From the NCBI GenBank assembly GCA_963697365.1, contig CAVONT010000016.1, positions 62,001 to 126,000 of the forward strand: a DNA stretch of 64,000 nucleotides, written 5' to 3'. Under the pieces are notes generated by a model. That model was not told the DNA's origin and made no database searches. It saw only the letters and a program-made list of their open reading frames with translations. This document shows, piece after piece, positions 8,458 to 17,677 of this stretch. Origin of the DNA: CAIXZV01 sp963697365. GTDB taxonomy: Bacteria > Chloroflexota > Limnocylindria > Limnocylindrales > CSP1-4. Numbering within the stretch: position 1 is the stretch's first letter; each line of letters begins with the position of its first letter. The position numbers and the translations under genes are program-made.

Positions 8458-9446
8458 TGAGCACCATCCAGCAGGTCGGCGACAAGGTTCTCGCGAACGT
8501 CGAGCGGGTCATCGTGGGCAAGCACCAGGAGGTGCGCCTCGCGCTCGTGGCGCTCATGTGCCGCGGTCATCTGCTGATCGAGGACGTCCCGGGCACCGGC
8601 AAGACCGTGCTCGCCAAGGCGATTGCCCGCAGCCTTGGCTGCTCCTTCCGGCGGATCCAGTTCACGCCGGACCTCCTGCCGTCGGACGTGACCGGGCTCT
8701 CGATCTACAACCAGAAGACGCAGGAGTTCGAGTTCCGGCCCGGCCCGATCATGAGCCAGGTCGTGCTCGCGGACGAGATCAACCGGGCCACCCCGAAGAC
8801 GCAGTCGAGCCTGCTCGAGTGCATGGAGGAGCGCCAGTCCACGATCGATGGCGTGACCCACGCCATGCCGGACCCGTTCCTCGTCATCGCCACGCAGAAC
8901 CCGATCGAGTACGAGGGCACGTTCGCGCTGCCGGAAGCGCAGCTGGACCGATTCATGCTCCGCATCCGCATGGGCTACCCGGCCCTGCTGGACGAGATCC
9001 TGATCCTCGACGAGCAGAAGCGGACCCATCCGCTCGAGGACCTCGCCGACGTCTGCTCGGTGGACGAGCTTCGCGCGCTCCAGGCGAGCGTGCGCGAGAT
9101 CTACGTTGACCCGGCCGTGTCCGACTACATCGTGCGTCTCGTCGCCTCCACCCGCACCCACCCAGACGTGTACCTCGGCGCAAGTCCCCGCGGATCGATC
9201 GCCCTGTACCGCGCCTCCCAAGCCCTGGCCGGGCTCCTCGGCCGGGACTACGTGATCCCCGACGACGTCAAGGTCCTGGCCGAACCCGCGCTCGCCCACC
9301 GGGTGATCATCAAGACCTCCTCGTCGATCCACGATGTCTCAGCTGCGCACGTCGTGCGCGAGCTGCTGGACACCACCCCGATCGAGGTCGCCGCACGGCA
9401 GACCGGCGGCCCCGGCGAGATCCGCGCCCGGAGCGGGGCAGGCTGA
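8457..9446 (+). CDS. MoxR-family AAA+ ATPase
   Basis: 329 residues. Walker A at about 45-51 (GTGKTVLAKAIA), Walker B at about 105 (ADEINRATPKTQSSLLECMEE), sensor 1 in ATQNPIEYEGTF, and the C-terminal lid with ASPRGS. MoxR proteins act as chaperone-like ATPases that mature or activate a partner, very often a DUF58 or VWA protein encoded next door, as here. First of a three-gene operon, moxR-DUF58-transglutaminase, that is common across Actinomycetota and Chloroflexota. ATG at 8457 overlaps a short upstream frame. Confidence 0.9.
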   Translation: MSTIQQVGDKVLANVERVIVGKHQEVRLALVALMCRGHLLIEDVPGTGKTVLAKAIARSLGCSFRRIQFTPDLLPSDVTGLSIYNQKTQEFEFRPGPIMSQVVLADEINRATPKTQSSLLECMEERQSTIDGVTHAMPDPFLVIATQNPIEYEGTFALPEAQLDRFMLRIRMGYPALLDEILILDEQKRTHPLEDLADVCSVDELRALQASVREIYVDPAVSDYIVRLVASTRTHPDVYLGASPRGSIALYRASQALAGLLGRDYVIPDDVKVLAEPALAHRVIIKTSSSIHDVSAAHVVRELLDTTPIEVAARQTGGPGEIRARSGAG

Positions 9447-9486
9447 CCGCGGTCCAGGCGTACCAGACCGGGGAGGTCCCGACTTC

Positions 9487-10701
9487 ATGATCCGCCGGCT
9501 CCAGGTCCTGATCCTCGTGGTCATCCTCGTGGTGGCCGCGTTCTCGACGGGCTGGGACTTCCTGTTCTTCCTGCTCTACGCCGGTCTGCTCATCGGTGGC
9601 GGCAGCTACATCCTCACCCGCCTCGGGCTCACCGACCTCGAGGCGGGCTACGCCGTGAGCCAGCTAGCCGCCCACGCCGGCGAAATGCTCCGGGTGACGT
9701 ACACCCTGCGCAACACGGGCCGGCTGCCCAAGCCGTGGCTGGAGGTCTACAACCCGTCGACGCTGCCGGGAGGCCTGCCGGGACGGGCCATCACGCTTGG
9801 CGGGCGCCAGGAGCGCTCATGGCTCGTGCGCACACCGCTGGCGCGCCGCGGCCACTTCCGGATCGAGCCCCTGCAGATCCGCACCGGCGACCCGTTCGGC
9901 TTCTTCGAGGCGTCGGCCGGGGTGGGGCAGGGGATCACGGTGGTGGTCTACCCGCGCGTCGAGGCCCTGCCGCTGTGGCGCCTGCCACCGGCCAACATCG
10001 AGGGCGCCCACGCCGCACCGGAGCGAACCCTGCAGACGACGCCGCTTGCGACCACCGTGCGTCCGTATGCGCCCGGGGACTCGATGAACCGCATCCACTG
10101 GCGGACCACGGCCCGCACGGGCGAGATCCAGGTCAAGGAGTTCGAGCTCGAGCAGACCGCCGATGCCTGGCTGTTCCTGGACCTCGACGCCGCCGTGGCA
10201 GCCGGCCAGGGCGACGAGTCGACGACGGAGGTCATGGTCCGCGCGGCTGCATCGATCGCCGAGAAGGCGATCGGCGAGAACCGGGCTGTCGGCATGACCG
10301 TCAATGCCCATCGCCTCACCATGCTGCCGCCGGACAGGGGCGCGCGCCAGCGCCTCAAGATCCTCCAGCTGCTGGCCGCGGTCGAGGCGGATGGCACCAC
10401 GCCCATCCAGGAGGCCCTCGCCACGGGCATGGGCCGGCTGCGGCGGGGGATGACGGCGATCGTCCTCACGCCCACCCTCGATCCGGCCTTCGTCCGTCCG
10501 CTGGCCGCGCTCAAGGGCCGGGGGATCGCGACCGTCATCGTCTCGCTCGACACGCCGGCGTTCGACCCGGCTCCCGATGATGACGGCCGTGAACTCGACG
10601 CCCAGCACACGCGCGCCCTGCGCCACACGCTCGCCGAGTACCAGCTGCGGACCCATGTGATCGGACCGCGCCAGGCCCTGGCCGAGGTGCTTGCCCGATG
10701 A
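9487..10701 (+). CDS. DUF58 domain protein (MoxR partner)
   Basis: 404 residues. Two N-terminal membrane helices (about 5-24 and 26-42) are followed by a beta-rich region. The DUF58 core at about 190-235 has the signature RPYAPGDSMNRIHW, then TARTGEIQVKEFE. A VWA-like fold follows, but a clear MIDAS motif is not obvious. The family is found beside MoxR ATPases and transglutaminase-like proteins; the molecular job is unproven. The stop overlaps the next start (ATGA). The ATG at 9487 is preferred because it directly begins the hydrophobic anchor. Confidence 0.85.
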   Translation: MIRRLQVLILVVILVVAAFSTGWDFLFFLLYAGLLIGGGSYILTRLGLTDLEAGYAVSQLAAHAGEMLRVTYTLRNTGRLPKPWLEVYNPSTLPGGLPGRAITLGGRQERSWLVRTPLARRGHFRIEPLQIRTGDPFGFFEASAGVGQGITVVVYPRVEALPLWRLPPANIEGAHAAPERTLQTTPLATTVRPYAPGDSMNRIHWRTTARTGEIQVKEFELEQTADAWLFLDLDAAVAAGQGDESTTEVMVRAAASIAEKAIGENRAVGMTVNAHRLTMLPPDRGARQRLKILQLLAAVEADGTTPIQEALATGMGRLRRGMTAIVLTPTLDPAFVRPLAALKGRGIATVIVSLDTPAFDPAPDDDGRELDAQHTRALRHTLAEYQLRTHVIGPRQALAEVLAR

Positions 10702-13051
10702 GCGAGCACGTGAGCCGCGGGTCACTCCCGAGCGGGGAGGAGCGGCGATACCTGCGCCGTCCGGCCGAGGGCTGGACGGCCGTCGTGCTGTCCGTGCTCA
10801 TCGTCCTCGTGATGGCCTGGGTCGTCGACGACCCAGCCTGGGTCAACGGCCGCGAGGCGCTGACCGACCCGCTGGTCGCGATGTCCCTGATGGGCTTCGC
10901 GTTTGGCATGCTCGGCCCGAAGGTCGGCTGGGGCCGCTGGACGACCCATGGCATCGGGGCCCTGTTCGCCGGGCTGCTCATCCCGATCATGGCCGGTTGG
11001 GCGATCTCGCCCGGCACGTCGCCGGACGTCGCGTTCCAGGTCGCCGCGAAGGGCAGCGCGGAGGCCTACCTCGACATCGTCTGGCGCGGCCTCCAGTACA
11101 CCAGCCAGGAGGTCCACTACATCGTCGTCCTGGGCTCGCTGCTGTGGGCCACGGCGCAATTCTTCGGCTACGCGGTCTTCGGGCACCACAAGCCGCTCAA
11201 CGGACTCGTGATGGTGGGGATCGTGATCGTCGGCAACATGGCCCTCACCACCCGCCTCCAGCTGCCGTTCCTGGGCGTGTTCACCGTCGCCGCGCTGTTC
11301 CTCCTGATCGTGATGCACGCCTTCGACGAGCGCTCGACGTGGCTGCGCCGGCGGATCGGCGACCCGTCCGAGATCGCGTCCATGTACCTCAAGGGCGGCA
11401 GCGTCTTCATCACGGCTGCCGTCCTGGCCAGCATGCTGCTCACGGCCAGGGCAGCGTCGGCTCCGCTGGCCGGCGCCTGGGACGGCGTTGACGACCAGTT
11501 CATCTCGTTCGGTGAGACCCTCGCGCGCCTGTTCCCCGTGGGCCCGGACATCCGGGGTGGCGGCGGGGTCACCTTCGGCTCGTCCGCCCGCATCTTCCCG
11601 CGCTGGAACAAGGGAGAAGGCGTCGCCTTCACCGCCGAGATCGACGAGGAGATGCCCGAGACCAAGTGGCGGGCCGCCACCTACGACAAGTTCGTCCTCG
11701 GGGCGTGGGTCCAGACCGACCTGACCCGCGCGCCCGTCGAAGCCGGTGCAGCGGTCCTGGCCGGGACGCCCGAGGAGCCGTTGCAGGACCTCACGGAGTC
11801 CTTCGCGGCCACCATCGAGGCCGACGAGTACCTGGACAGCCTGGTGCTCGCACCCGGGGCCCCCGTCGTCCTCGACCGGCGTCGCGGACGTCCTGCTCCA
11901 GGGCGCCGAGCGCTCGTTCGCCGGCGTTGAGCTGACCGGCGACCGTGCCCGGTACTCCGTCACCGCCGCAGTGCTCACAGATCGCCGATGAGGGTCTCCC
12001 GGAGGGCGGCACCGCCAGCGGGATCACCGGCAACCAGCTGCAGGCCGCCTCCGAGGACTACCCGCCGGAGATCACCGCCCGGTACACGGAGGTGCCGCCC
12101 GACGCGCTCGGTCCAGACTCGAACGAGCTGCTGGCTGCGATCCTCGCCAAGGCCCCCGATCGCGACCCGTACACGCTGGCCACGACCATGCAGGCGTACC
12201 TGCAGGACGACGTCAACTTCGAGTACAACGTGAACGGCACGGGGCCCTGTGATGTGGCCAGTGCCGTCGAGTGTTTCGCACGCTACGAGCGCGGCTACTG
12301 CCTCCACTACGCCTCGACGATGGCGATCCTCCTGCGGGCCGCCAACCCCGACAACCGGATCCCCACGCGCCTGGTGCAGGGCTTCCTGCCTGGGACCCGC
12401 GACGCCGCCGGCGTCGTCGAGACCGTGGCGGCCCAGGCTGCCCACGCGTGGGTGGAGGTCTACTTCCCGGGCTACGGGTGGATCCCGTTCGATCCGACCG
12501 GGGGTGGCATCGGGCGCGAGACGGTGATCCCGGCCGGGCCGCAGGTCGAGCCGGCGGCGCCCACGCCCGTCGGATCCAGGGTGCCCGAGCAGCCTGACCC
12601 CAGTCGTCGTGGCGAGCTGGATCGGCCTGGCGGAGAGGTTGACCCGTCGCCCGCGTCGCAGCCCGTGGACCGCACCGTGCTCATCGTCCTCGCCGTGCTG
12701 CTCGCCGCGATCGTCATCGGCATCGCTGTCGCCACGTGGATGCGTGGACCCCGCAAGGAGGTCAGCCCCGATGCGGCGTGGGCGACGATGCTGCGGGCCG
12801 CGTCACGCTTCGGCTTCGGACCCCGGCCGACGCAGACGGTGTACGAGTACACCGGATCGCTTGCCGACCTCGTGCCGGTGGCTCGGGAGGACCTGCAGAC
12901 CGTGGCCGATGCGAAAGTGGAGACGCAGTACGCGCGGGTGCACCTCGACGGGGTGCGCCTGGAGGCGGTTCGTGACTCGACCCGCCGCCTGCGCATCTCC
13001 CTGTTGCGCCTGGCGTTCAGGCGGTCGAGGCGCAGGCGCCGGAGCCCCTAG
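10698..13051 (+). CDS. Membrane transglutaminase-like protein (TgpA type); two frame breaks
   Basis: Frame-corrected length is 783 residues. About six N-terminal membrane helices, an extracytoplasmic region, then a transglutaminase-like core with Cys534 (GYCLHYAS), His (AHAWVEVYF) and Asp (FDPTGG). A further membrane helix at the C-terminal end (VLIVLAVLLAAIVIGIAVA) precedes a short cytoplasmic tail. One extra base at about 11872 (Leu codon CTC/CTG) and one at about 11972 (Val codon GTG/GTC) shift the frame. The protein continues in register across both, so I treat it as one gene. Third gene of the moxR-DUF58 operon; ATGA overlap with DUF58. The substrate of such proteins is not known. Confidence 0.8.
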
Positions 13052-13149
13052 CCCCTAACCCCTAGCCTAGCCCAGCCGGGACGGACCCGGGCCAGGGACG
13101 GACCGGGGCCAGAGACGGACCCAGTTGAGGCTCGCCGGGCCCCTGTCGT
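13052..13149. repeat. Short direct repeats between convergent genes
   Basis: Two repeat types fill the gap. At the left are overlapping copies of CCCCTA(G/A)CC. To the right are three imperfect copies of a 17-nt unit of the form GGGCCAGRGACGGACC. No T-rich terminator tail is present. The region may still serve as a transcription end for both strands. Confidence 0.5.
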
Positions 13150-14001
13150 CTAGAGGGCGCCCTTGCGGGCCCGGTCCTCCGCCGCCGCCCGCGCCGCCTC
13201 GTCGTCGAGGGGCGCGAGGTGGTCGACGAGGTTGGCGGCCCGCACCACGGGCCGCCCTCCGCGGATCTCCACGATGGTGATCCCGGTCAGCGCCAGGGTG
13301 AACATCCAGAACCGCTCGAGCGGCAGGTCGAACAGCGTGAGCATCGCCACCTTGAACACGCCGTCGTGGCCCACGAGGATCGACCAGGGCTGTCCGGCTT
13401 GCGGGCTGACGCCTGCGTAGCCCGCGACCTGGGGGCGGTCGAAGGAGCCGCGGGGGTAGTCGCGCCCGAGCCGATCCAGGACGCCGGCGAGAGCCGGACG
13501 CAGCCGGGCCTGGACGTCCTGCACGGTCTCTCCGGCCGGAGCGACGCTCGTCCACGGGGTTGCCCGCCAGGCCGTGAGCTCGGCGCGCCAGCGCCTCGCG
13601 ATCTCATCCTGTTCCACGCCTTCCCACTCGCCCTGCCCGATCTCGAGCAGCCCGGGGTCGGGTCGCACCACCGGCCCGGCGGCTCCCGGCGCGGCGGCAG
13701 CGATCGCATCCGCCACGGCCTGCGCGGTCTCGGTCGTGCGCCCGAGGGGCGAGTGCACGATCTCCAGGGGCAGCCCGGCCGGGACGGGGAGGGGAGGACT
13801 GACGTGGGGTCGGGCGAGGCGGATCCCGGCGAGGGCCGCCTGACGGCGTCCCGTCTCCGACAGCGGGGACTCGCCCTGGCCCTGGAAGCGGCTCTCGCGG
13901 ATCCACTCCGACTCACCGTGTCGGAGGAGGACCAGCGTCGCGTCGAGGCCATCGGGGATGACGCGTCCCGCCTCGGACACGCCGGGTGCTCGCTCCGTCA
14001 C
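13150..14001 (-). CDS. Histidine phosphatase superfamily protein (phosphoglycerate-mutase-like)
   Basis: 283 residues. The catalytic motif RHGE is at 27-30. The phosphate-pocket Arg lies in SPLGRTTETAQAV. The second catalytic His occurs late in LVGHDGVFKVAML. This is the two-histidine architecture of cofactor-dependent phosphatases and broad-specificity PGM-like enzymes. It overlaps serA (GTGA). Placement right after 3-phosphoglycerate dehydrogenase invites the idea that it is a phosphoserine phosphatase of the PspA type (as in Hydrogenobacter), giving serine biosynthesis in one operon. That is inference; sequence alone does not set the substrate. Confidence 0.8.
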   Translation of the reverse strand: MTERAPGVSEAGRVIPDGLDATLVLLRHGESEWIRESRFQGQGESPLSETGRRQAALAGIRLARPHVSPPLPVPAGLPLEIVHSPLGRTTETAQAVADAIAAAAPGAAGPVVRPDPGLLEIGQGEWEGVEQDEIARRWRAELTAWRATPWTSVAPAGETVQDVQARLRPALAGVLDRLGRDYPRGSFDRPQVAGYAGVSPQAGQPWSILVGHDGVFKVAMLTLFDLPLERFWMFTLALTGITIVEIRGGRPVVRAANLVDHLAPLDDEAARAAAEDRARKGAL

Positions 14002-15581
14002 CTGCTGGCGCCCAGGCGCACGAGCCACGTGTCGAGCACGCCCTCGATCCCGTGGATCTCGTCGATGAGGGTCTCCGGCGGGACATCGTCGAGGCACAGC
14101 ACCATGAACGCGGCACCGCGCGGCGCCGACCGGGCGAGCGTCATGGAGCTGATGTTGACGTCTGCGGTCCCGAGCAGCGCGCCCACCCGGCCCACCATTC
14201 CGGGCCGGTCGTGGTGGTGTGAGATGAGCATCACCTCGGCTGGCGCAAGGTCCATCTTCAGCCCGTGCAGCTGGACGATCCTGGGCTCGCCCATGGCCAC
14301 CGTGCCGGCGACGGAGACGGGCCCCGCATCCGTCTCCGCGATCACGGTCAGCAGGGAGTTGTGGTCGCCGGCGTCCGATGTCTTGCGCTCCACTACCGTG
14401 ATGCCCCGGGACCTGGCCAGCATCGCCGCGTTGACCAGGTTCACCCGTTCGGTGGTGACGGCCTCGAGCAGCCCGCGGAGGACCGCGGCGACGAGTGATG
14501 ACGCGTCGTGTGCGGCTGGCTCGCCGGCGATCTCGATCGTGAGCGTGCTCGGCGCTGTGCGCGCCAGCTGGGCGAGCAGCGAGCCCAGGGTCTCGGCGAG
14601 CGGCAGGTACGGAGCGATCGCCTGCGCGGTCTCGGGCGTGAGCAGCGGCGCGTTGACCGCGTAGCGCGCGGAGCGCCCGTCGAGCACGTCGAGGATCTGC
14701 TCGGCGACCTCGACTGCCACCGCGACCTGGGCCTCGGCCGTCGACGCACCGAGGTGCGGCGTGAGCAGGGTGTTCGGGGCGTCGAAGAGGGGCGAGCCCG
14801 TGGGCGGCTCGGTGTCGAACACGTCGAACGCCGCGCCCGCGATCCTGCCTGCCCTGAGGGCGTCTGCGACGGCCTGCTCGTCCATGACCCCGCCGCGAGC
14901 CACATTGAACAGCATCACGCCGGGCTTCATCCGTGCCAGGACGTCGGCGTTGATGAGGCCGGCAGTCGTGCGGGTCTTGGGCACGTGGACGGTGATCATG
15001 TCCGCACGCGGGACGAGCTCCTCGAAGGTGACCAGCTCGACGCCGAAGGTCGTCGCCTGCTCGGCGGTCACGAATGGGTCCGACCCGATCACCATCATCT
15101 CCATCGCGCGGGCCCGCTTGGCGATGGCCTGGCCGATCTTGCCGAGCCCCACGATGCCGAGGGTCTTGCCCCGCAGCTCGGTGCCGGTGAACTTGCTGCG
15201 CTTCCACTCACCCTGGCGCATCGAGGCGTCGGCGGGTGCGATGTGCCGGGCAAGGCCGAACATGAGGGCGAGGGTGTGCTCCGCGGCCGCGATCGTGTTG
15301 CCGGTGGGCGCATTGACCACGGTGACACCGGCCTTGGTGGCCGCCTCGAGGTCGACATTGTCGACGCCGACGCCGGCCCGACCGATGACGACGAGACGGG
15401 TGCCGGCGGCGATGATCTCGGCGTCGGCCTTGACCTGGCTGCGGACGACGAGCGCGTCGTAGTCGGCGACGATCTCGAGGATCTGCTCCCTGGCCAGACC
15501 GAGCCGCTCGTCGACCTCGTGGTGACGGCGCAGGACCTCGAGGCCCTCGGGGGCGATGGGCTCGACGGCGAGGATCTTCAT
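13998..15581 (-). CDS. serA: D-3-phosphoglycerate dehydrogenase
   Basis: 527 residues, the long SerA type. Substrate domain at 1-100 (NAPTGNTIAAAEHTLAL), NAD-binding Rossmann motif at about 145-152 (GIVGLGKIG), catalytic Arg in FNVARGGVMDE, Glu in DVFDTEPP and His in LLTPHLGAST. After residue 315 come the allosteric substrate-binding insertion and a C-terminal ACT domain (VMLISHHHDRPGMVGRVG), the serine feedback site in this class. It catalyses the first step of serine synthesis from 3-phosphoglycerate. Transcribed away from the vapBC-like pair; the minus-strand TATATA at 15729-15724 could serve as its -10. Confidence 0.93.
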   Translation of the reverse strand: MKILAVEPIAPEGLEVLRRHHEVDERLGLAREQILEIVADYDALVVRSQVKADAEIIAAGTRLVVIGRAGVGVDNVDLEAATKAGVTVVNAPTGNTIAAAEHTLALMFGLARHIAPADASMRQGEWKRSKFTGTELRGKTLGIVGLGKIGQAIAKRARAMEMMVIGSDPFVTAEQATTFGVELVTFEELVPRADMITVHVPKTRTTAGLINADVLARMKPGVMLFNVARGGVMDEQAVADALRAGRIAGAAFDVFDTEPPTGSPLFDAPNTLLTPHLGASTAEAQVAVAVEVAEQILDVLDGRSARYAVNAPLLTPETAQAIAPYLPLAETLGSLLAQLARTAPSTLTIEIAGEPAAHDASSLVAAVLRGLLEAVTTERVNLVNAAMLARSRGITVVERKTSDAGDHNSLLTVIAETDAGPVSVAGTVAMGEPRIVQLHGLKMDLAPAEVMLISHHHDRPGMVGRVGALLGTADVNISSMTLARSAPRGAAFMVLCLDDVPPETLIDEIHGIEGVLDTWLVRLGASR

Positions 15582-15738
15582 CAGGGCAACGCTCCGGGTC
15601 TGTGTGGCAGGGCTGCGAGAGGGGCGGCGAGAGGGGCGGTGGAAGGGGAGACGCGAGCCGCGGCGCGAGGCGCAGCGCGAGAGGGCGCATGATGCCGCAG
15701 CCGACCGGATCGGTCCAATGAGGTATATATGACGTCAT
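15582..15738. other. Divergent intergenic region between serA and the toxin-antitoxin pair
   Basis: Contains two near-identical copies of GCGAGAGGGGCG around 15612-15635, then GC-rich sequence, then the AT-rich TATATATGACGTCATA block at the right edge. I see no T-box, riboswitch or attenuator with serine codons. Confidence 0.5.
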
Positions 15739-15740
15739 AT
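15724..15740. promoter_or_regulatory. AT-rich -10 and 14-bp palindromic operator overlapping the antitoxin start
   Basis: Positions 15727-15740 read ATATGACGTCATAT, a perfect palindrome that includes the first bases of the antitoxin ATG (15739). A TATATA -10-like element starts at 15724. Ribbon-helix-helix antitoxins bind such palindromes as dimers and repress their own operon, so this is a strong operator candidate. The -10 reads equally well on the minus strand towards serA. Confidence 0.7.
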
Positions 15741-15987
15741 GCCGACGGTGCGAACGACGATCCTCATCGATGCCGACCTGCTGGACCGGCTGGACCGCCA
15801 CGTCCGCCGGGAAGGTCGTACCAAGACGGCCGCGATCACCGACGCGCTCGAGGCCTGGCTCGCCGAGCACGACGCGGCGCCGCAGTACCCGTTCGTCGCG
15901 GTCGGGCGATCGGCACACGGGCGGCTCTCGCTCGATGGACGGTCGATCGTGCGGCGCGAGGCCGGGCGCCGGGCGGGGGAGCGGTAA
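15739..15987 (+). CDS. Ribbon-helix-helix antitoxin (VapB-like)
   Basis: 82 residues. The N-terminal 45 residues follow the ribbon-helix-helix pattern: a short beta strand (VRTTILIDADLL), then helix A (DRLDRHVRREG) and helix B (KTAAITDALEAWLAEH). The C-terminal third is basic and flexible, the part that normally wraps the toxin. It starts inside a perfect palindrome and its stop overlaps the toxin ATG (TAATG), the typical coupled arrangement. It should neutralise the PIN toxin and repress the operon. Confidence 0.8.
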   Translation: MPTVRTTILIDADLLDRLDRHVRREGRTKTAAITDALEAWLAEHDAAPQYPFVAVGRSAHGRLSLDGRSIVRREAGRRAGER

Positions 15988-16400
15988 TGGCGATCCTGCT
16001 CGATCCCTCGGCGGTGCTGGCCGCGGCGGACACGGCGGACCTCAACCACGCGGCAGCGGTCGCATGGTTCGCGAGGGCCGACGAGCCGCTGCTGCTGGGC
16101 GTGCTCGGGCTCGCGGACCTCGATGTCCTCCTGCAGCGGGAACTCGGCGTCCGGGCGACCGAGGCGCTGGTGAGCGCGCTCGTCTCCGACGCGATCCGGT
16201 TGGTGGCGCCGGCCCGCGAGGACCTGGTGCGCGCCCAGGCGCTCATGCGCGAGGCGGCCGAGCATCGGCCGCGCCTTGCCGACGCGCTGCTCGTGGCCGC
16301 GGCCGAGCGGCTCGACGTGCGCAGGGTGGCCAGCTTCGACCGGCGTCCCCTCGCGGTGTTCCGGCCGCGCCACGTGCGCGCGCTGGACTTCGAACCCTAG
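15987..16400 (+). CDS. PIN-domain toxin (VapC-like)
   Basis: 137 residues, a complete PIN domain. First catalytic Asp at residue 6 (LLDPSAVLAA), an acidic patch in the middle (LGLADLDVLLQRELG) and late Asp residues in RLADALLVAAAE and VASFDRRPLAVF. VapC toxins are Mg-dependent ribonucleases that cut tRNA or rRNA; the RNA target here is unknown. Overlaps the antitoxin by one base of the stop codon. The middle acidic residue is Asp or Glu within a Leu-rich segment, so the exact active-site set needs alignment. Confidence 0.8.
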   Translation: MAILLDPSAVLAAADTADLNHAAAVAWFARADEPLLLGVLGLADLDVLLQRELGVRATEALVSALVSDAIRLVAPAREDLVRAQALMREAAEHRPRLADALLVAAAERLDVRRVASFDRRPLAVFRPRHVRALDFEP

Positions 16401-16420
16401 CGCCGACCTGGAATCGAGAA

Positions 16421-16442
16421 CGGGGCCGATCGCCCGGCCCCG
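16421..16442. terminator. GC hairpin between convergent vapC-like and RDD genes
   Basis: CGGGGCC (16421-16427) pairs with GGCCCCG (16436-16442) across an 8-nt loop. It lies between the two convergent stops and lacks a T-run, so it could end both transcripts but is a weak intrinsic terminator. Confidence 0.45.
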
Positions 16443-16466
16443 CTCGTCGGTGAAAGGCCTCGCCGG

Positions 16467-17143
16467 CTAGAGGTGCTTGACCACCACCGTGCCGGCCTGG
16501 ACGTCGTGGAAGCCCTGGCGCTTGGGACTCTGCGACGCGCTGTAGAGCAGATAGACGGTGTACCCAAGCACCAGCAGGCTGGCCAGCGAGCCGATGGCCC
16601 ACAGGAACGGGATGTTCGTGAGGATCGCGACCAGCTGGCTTGGGCCGAAGAGGAACAGCCAACGCTTGATGGCCTGGTCCTGCGTGAGCGTCGCGCCGTC
16701 AGCCGCGTTGACGCACTCGAGCTTCTGGAACTTCTGGCCATAGGTGGCGCGCTGCTTCGTCCAGAGGTAGACGAAGTAGCCCGCGCTGACGCCAGCGTAC
16801 GCGAGAGAGGCGAGTAGCCCGCCGATCCACCCGAACAGGCCGAGGATAATCCCGGCGACGATGTAGATCAGGAACAGGATCACGCTGTCGATGACGAGGG
16901 CGATGATCCTGGTCACGAGGTCCGCGTACGCGATGCCCGGGGCGGGGCCCGCCTCCACTGCGGCCTGCTGCATGGTGGGCGCGGTGAACGCGGGGCCACC
17001 CTGTGGCGCCTGGTAGCCGCCTTGGGCAGGCGGCGGTCCTGGCGCTGCAGCGGGGGGCGCGCAGCGGGCGGCGGAGCAGGTGCAGCTGCTGGCGGTGCGA
17101 CTGGCTCGCCCTGGTTCGGAACGCCCCCGGCGGGATCCGTCAT
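16467..17143 (-). CDS. RDD-family membrane protein with Pro-rich N terminus; frame break
   Basis: Frame-corrected length is about 224 residues. The first 70 are Pro/Ala/Gln/Gly-rich. The RDD domain follows with four hydrophobic helices, the family hallmark around RIIALVIDSVILFLIYIV, and YGQKFQKLECVNAADG. The reading frame changes near 17056 in a Pro/Ala codon run. It can be restored either by one missing C in a run of six or by two doubled wobble bases (Pro then Leu). Start ATG 17143 begins MTDPAGG, preceded by GGGAGGTCACAG, a good ribosome-binding site. RDD proteins are poorly defined; some are ion transporters. Confidence 0.65.
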
Positions 17144-17321
17144 CTGTGACCTCCCTTGCGGACGCCATCGCGCCCGTCCTCGATGTCCGAGAGGATAGAG
17201 CCCCGCAATGCGCCTGCGTACTCCCAAGGCACACGGGATCCCAACCGCACGCGAAGTGCAACCCGCGGCGTGGCATGATCGCCCTCTCAGGACCACGCCG
17301 GTCACCCGCAGGAGCCCGACG

Positions 17322-17630
17322 ATGCGCATCCGCACCGCGAAGATCGAGGAGCTGACGCCCAAGCCCAAGGAGCGCGCCCTCTCGCCCCGGCAGCTCGCAG
17401 CGCTCCAGCGCGACGACGAGCTCAGGAAGGCCCTGGCCAGGCTCAAGGGCGACGAGATCCTCGCGATCGAGCTCGACCCCGCCGAGAAGGTCCCCACGAT
17501 GCGTACCGCGGTGAAGAAGGCGATCGCGGCCCACAGGCCGGGCACGAGCATGGCCGTGCGCGGCCGCACCATCTTCATCGCGAGCATCCCGCTGCCCGGG
17601 GGCCGGGGTCGCCCGCCCAAGGCCGGCTGA
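17322..17630 (+). CDS. Small basic protein with AT-hook-like C terminus (102 aa)
   Basis: Begins MRIRTAKIEEL after a clear AGGAG 7 nt upstream. It is Lys/Arg-rich with an amphipathic helix (LSPRQLAALQRDDELRKALARL) and ends in GGRGRPPKAG, whose RGRPP core matches the AT-hook minor-groove binding motif. No Pfam-type family is recognised. Nucleic-acid binding is inferred only from charge and the terminal motif. It is a single gene between the minus-strand RDD gene and the C39-like gene. Confidence 0.55.
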   Translation: MRIRTAKIEELTPKPKERALSPRQLAALQRDDELRKALARLKGDEILAIELDPAEKVPTMRTAVKKAIAAHRPGTSMAVRGRTIFIASIPLPGGRGRPPKAG

Positions 17631-17677
17631 CGGCGCGGCGTCGCACGGGCTCCGGCTCGCGCGTCTAGACCGGCCGC

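Noticed and set aside
15582..15738. A T-box, riboswitch or serine attenuator upstream of serA.
   Set aside because: No specifier loop, antiterminator TGGN-type bulge, Ser-codon run or terminator stem with T-run could be found.
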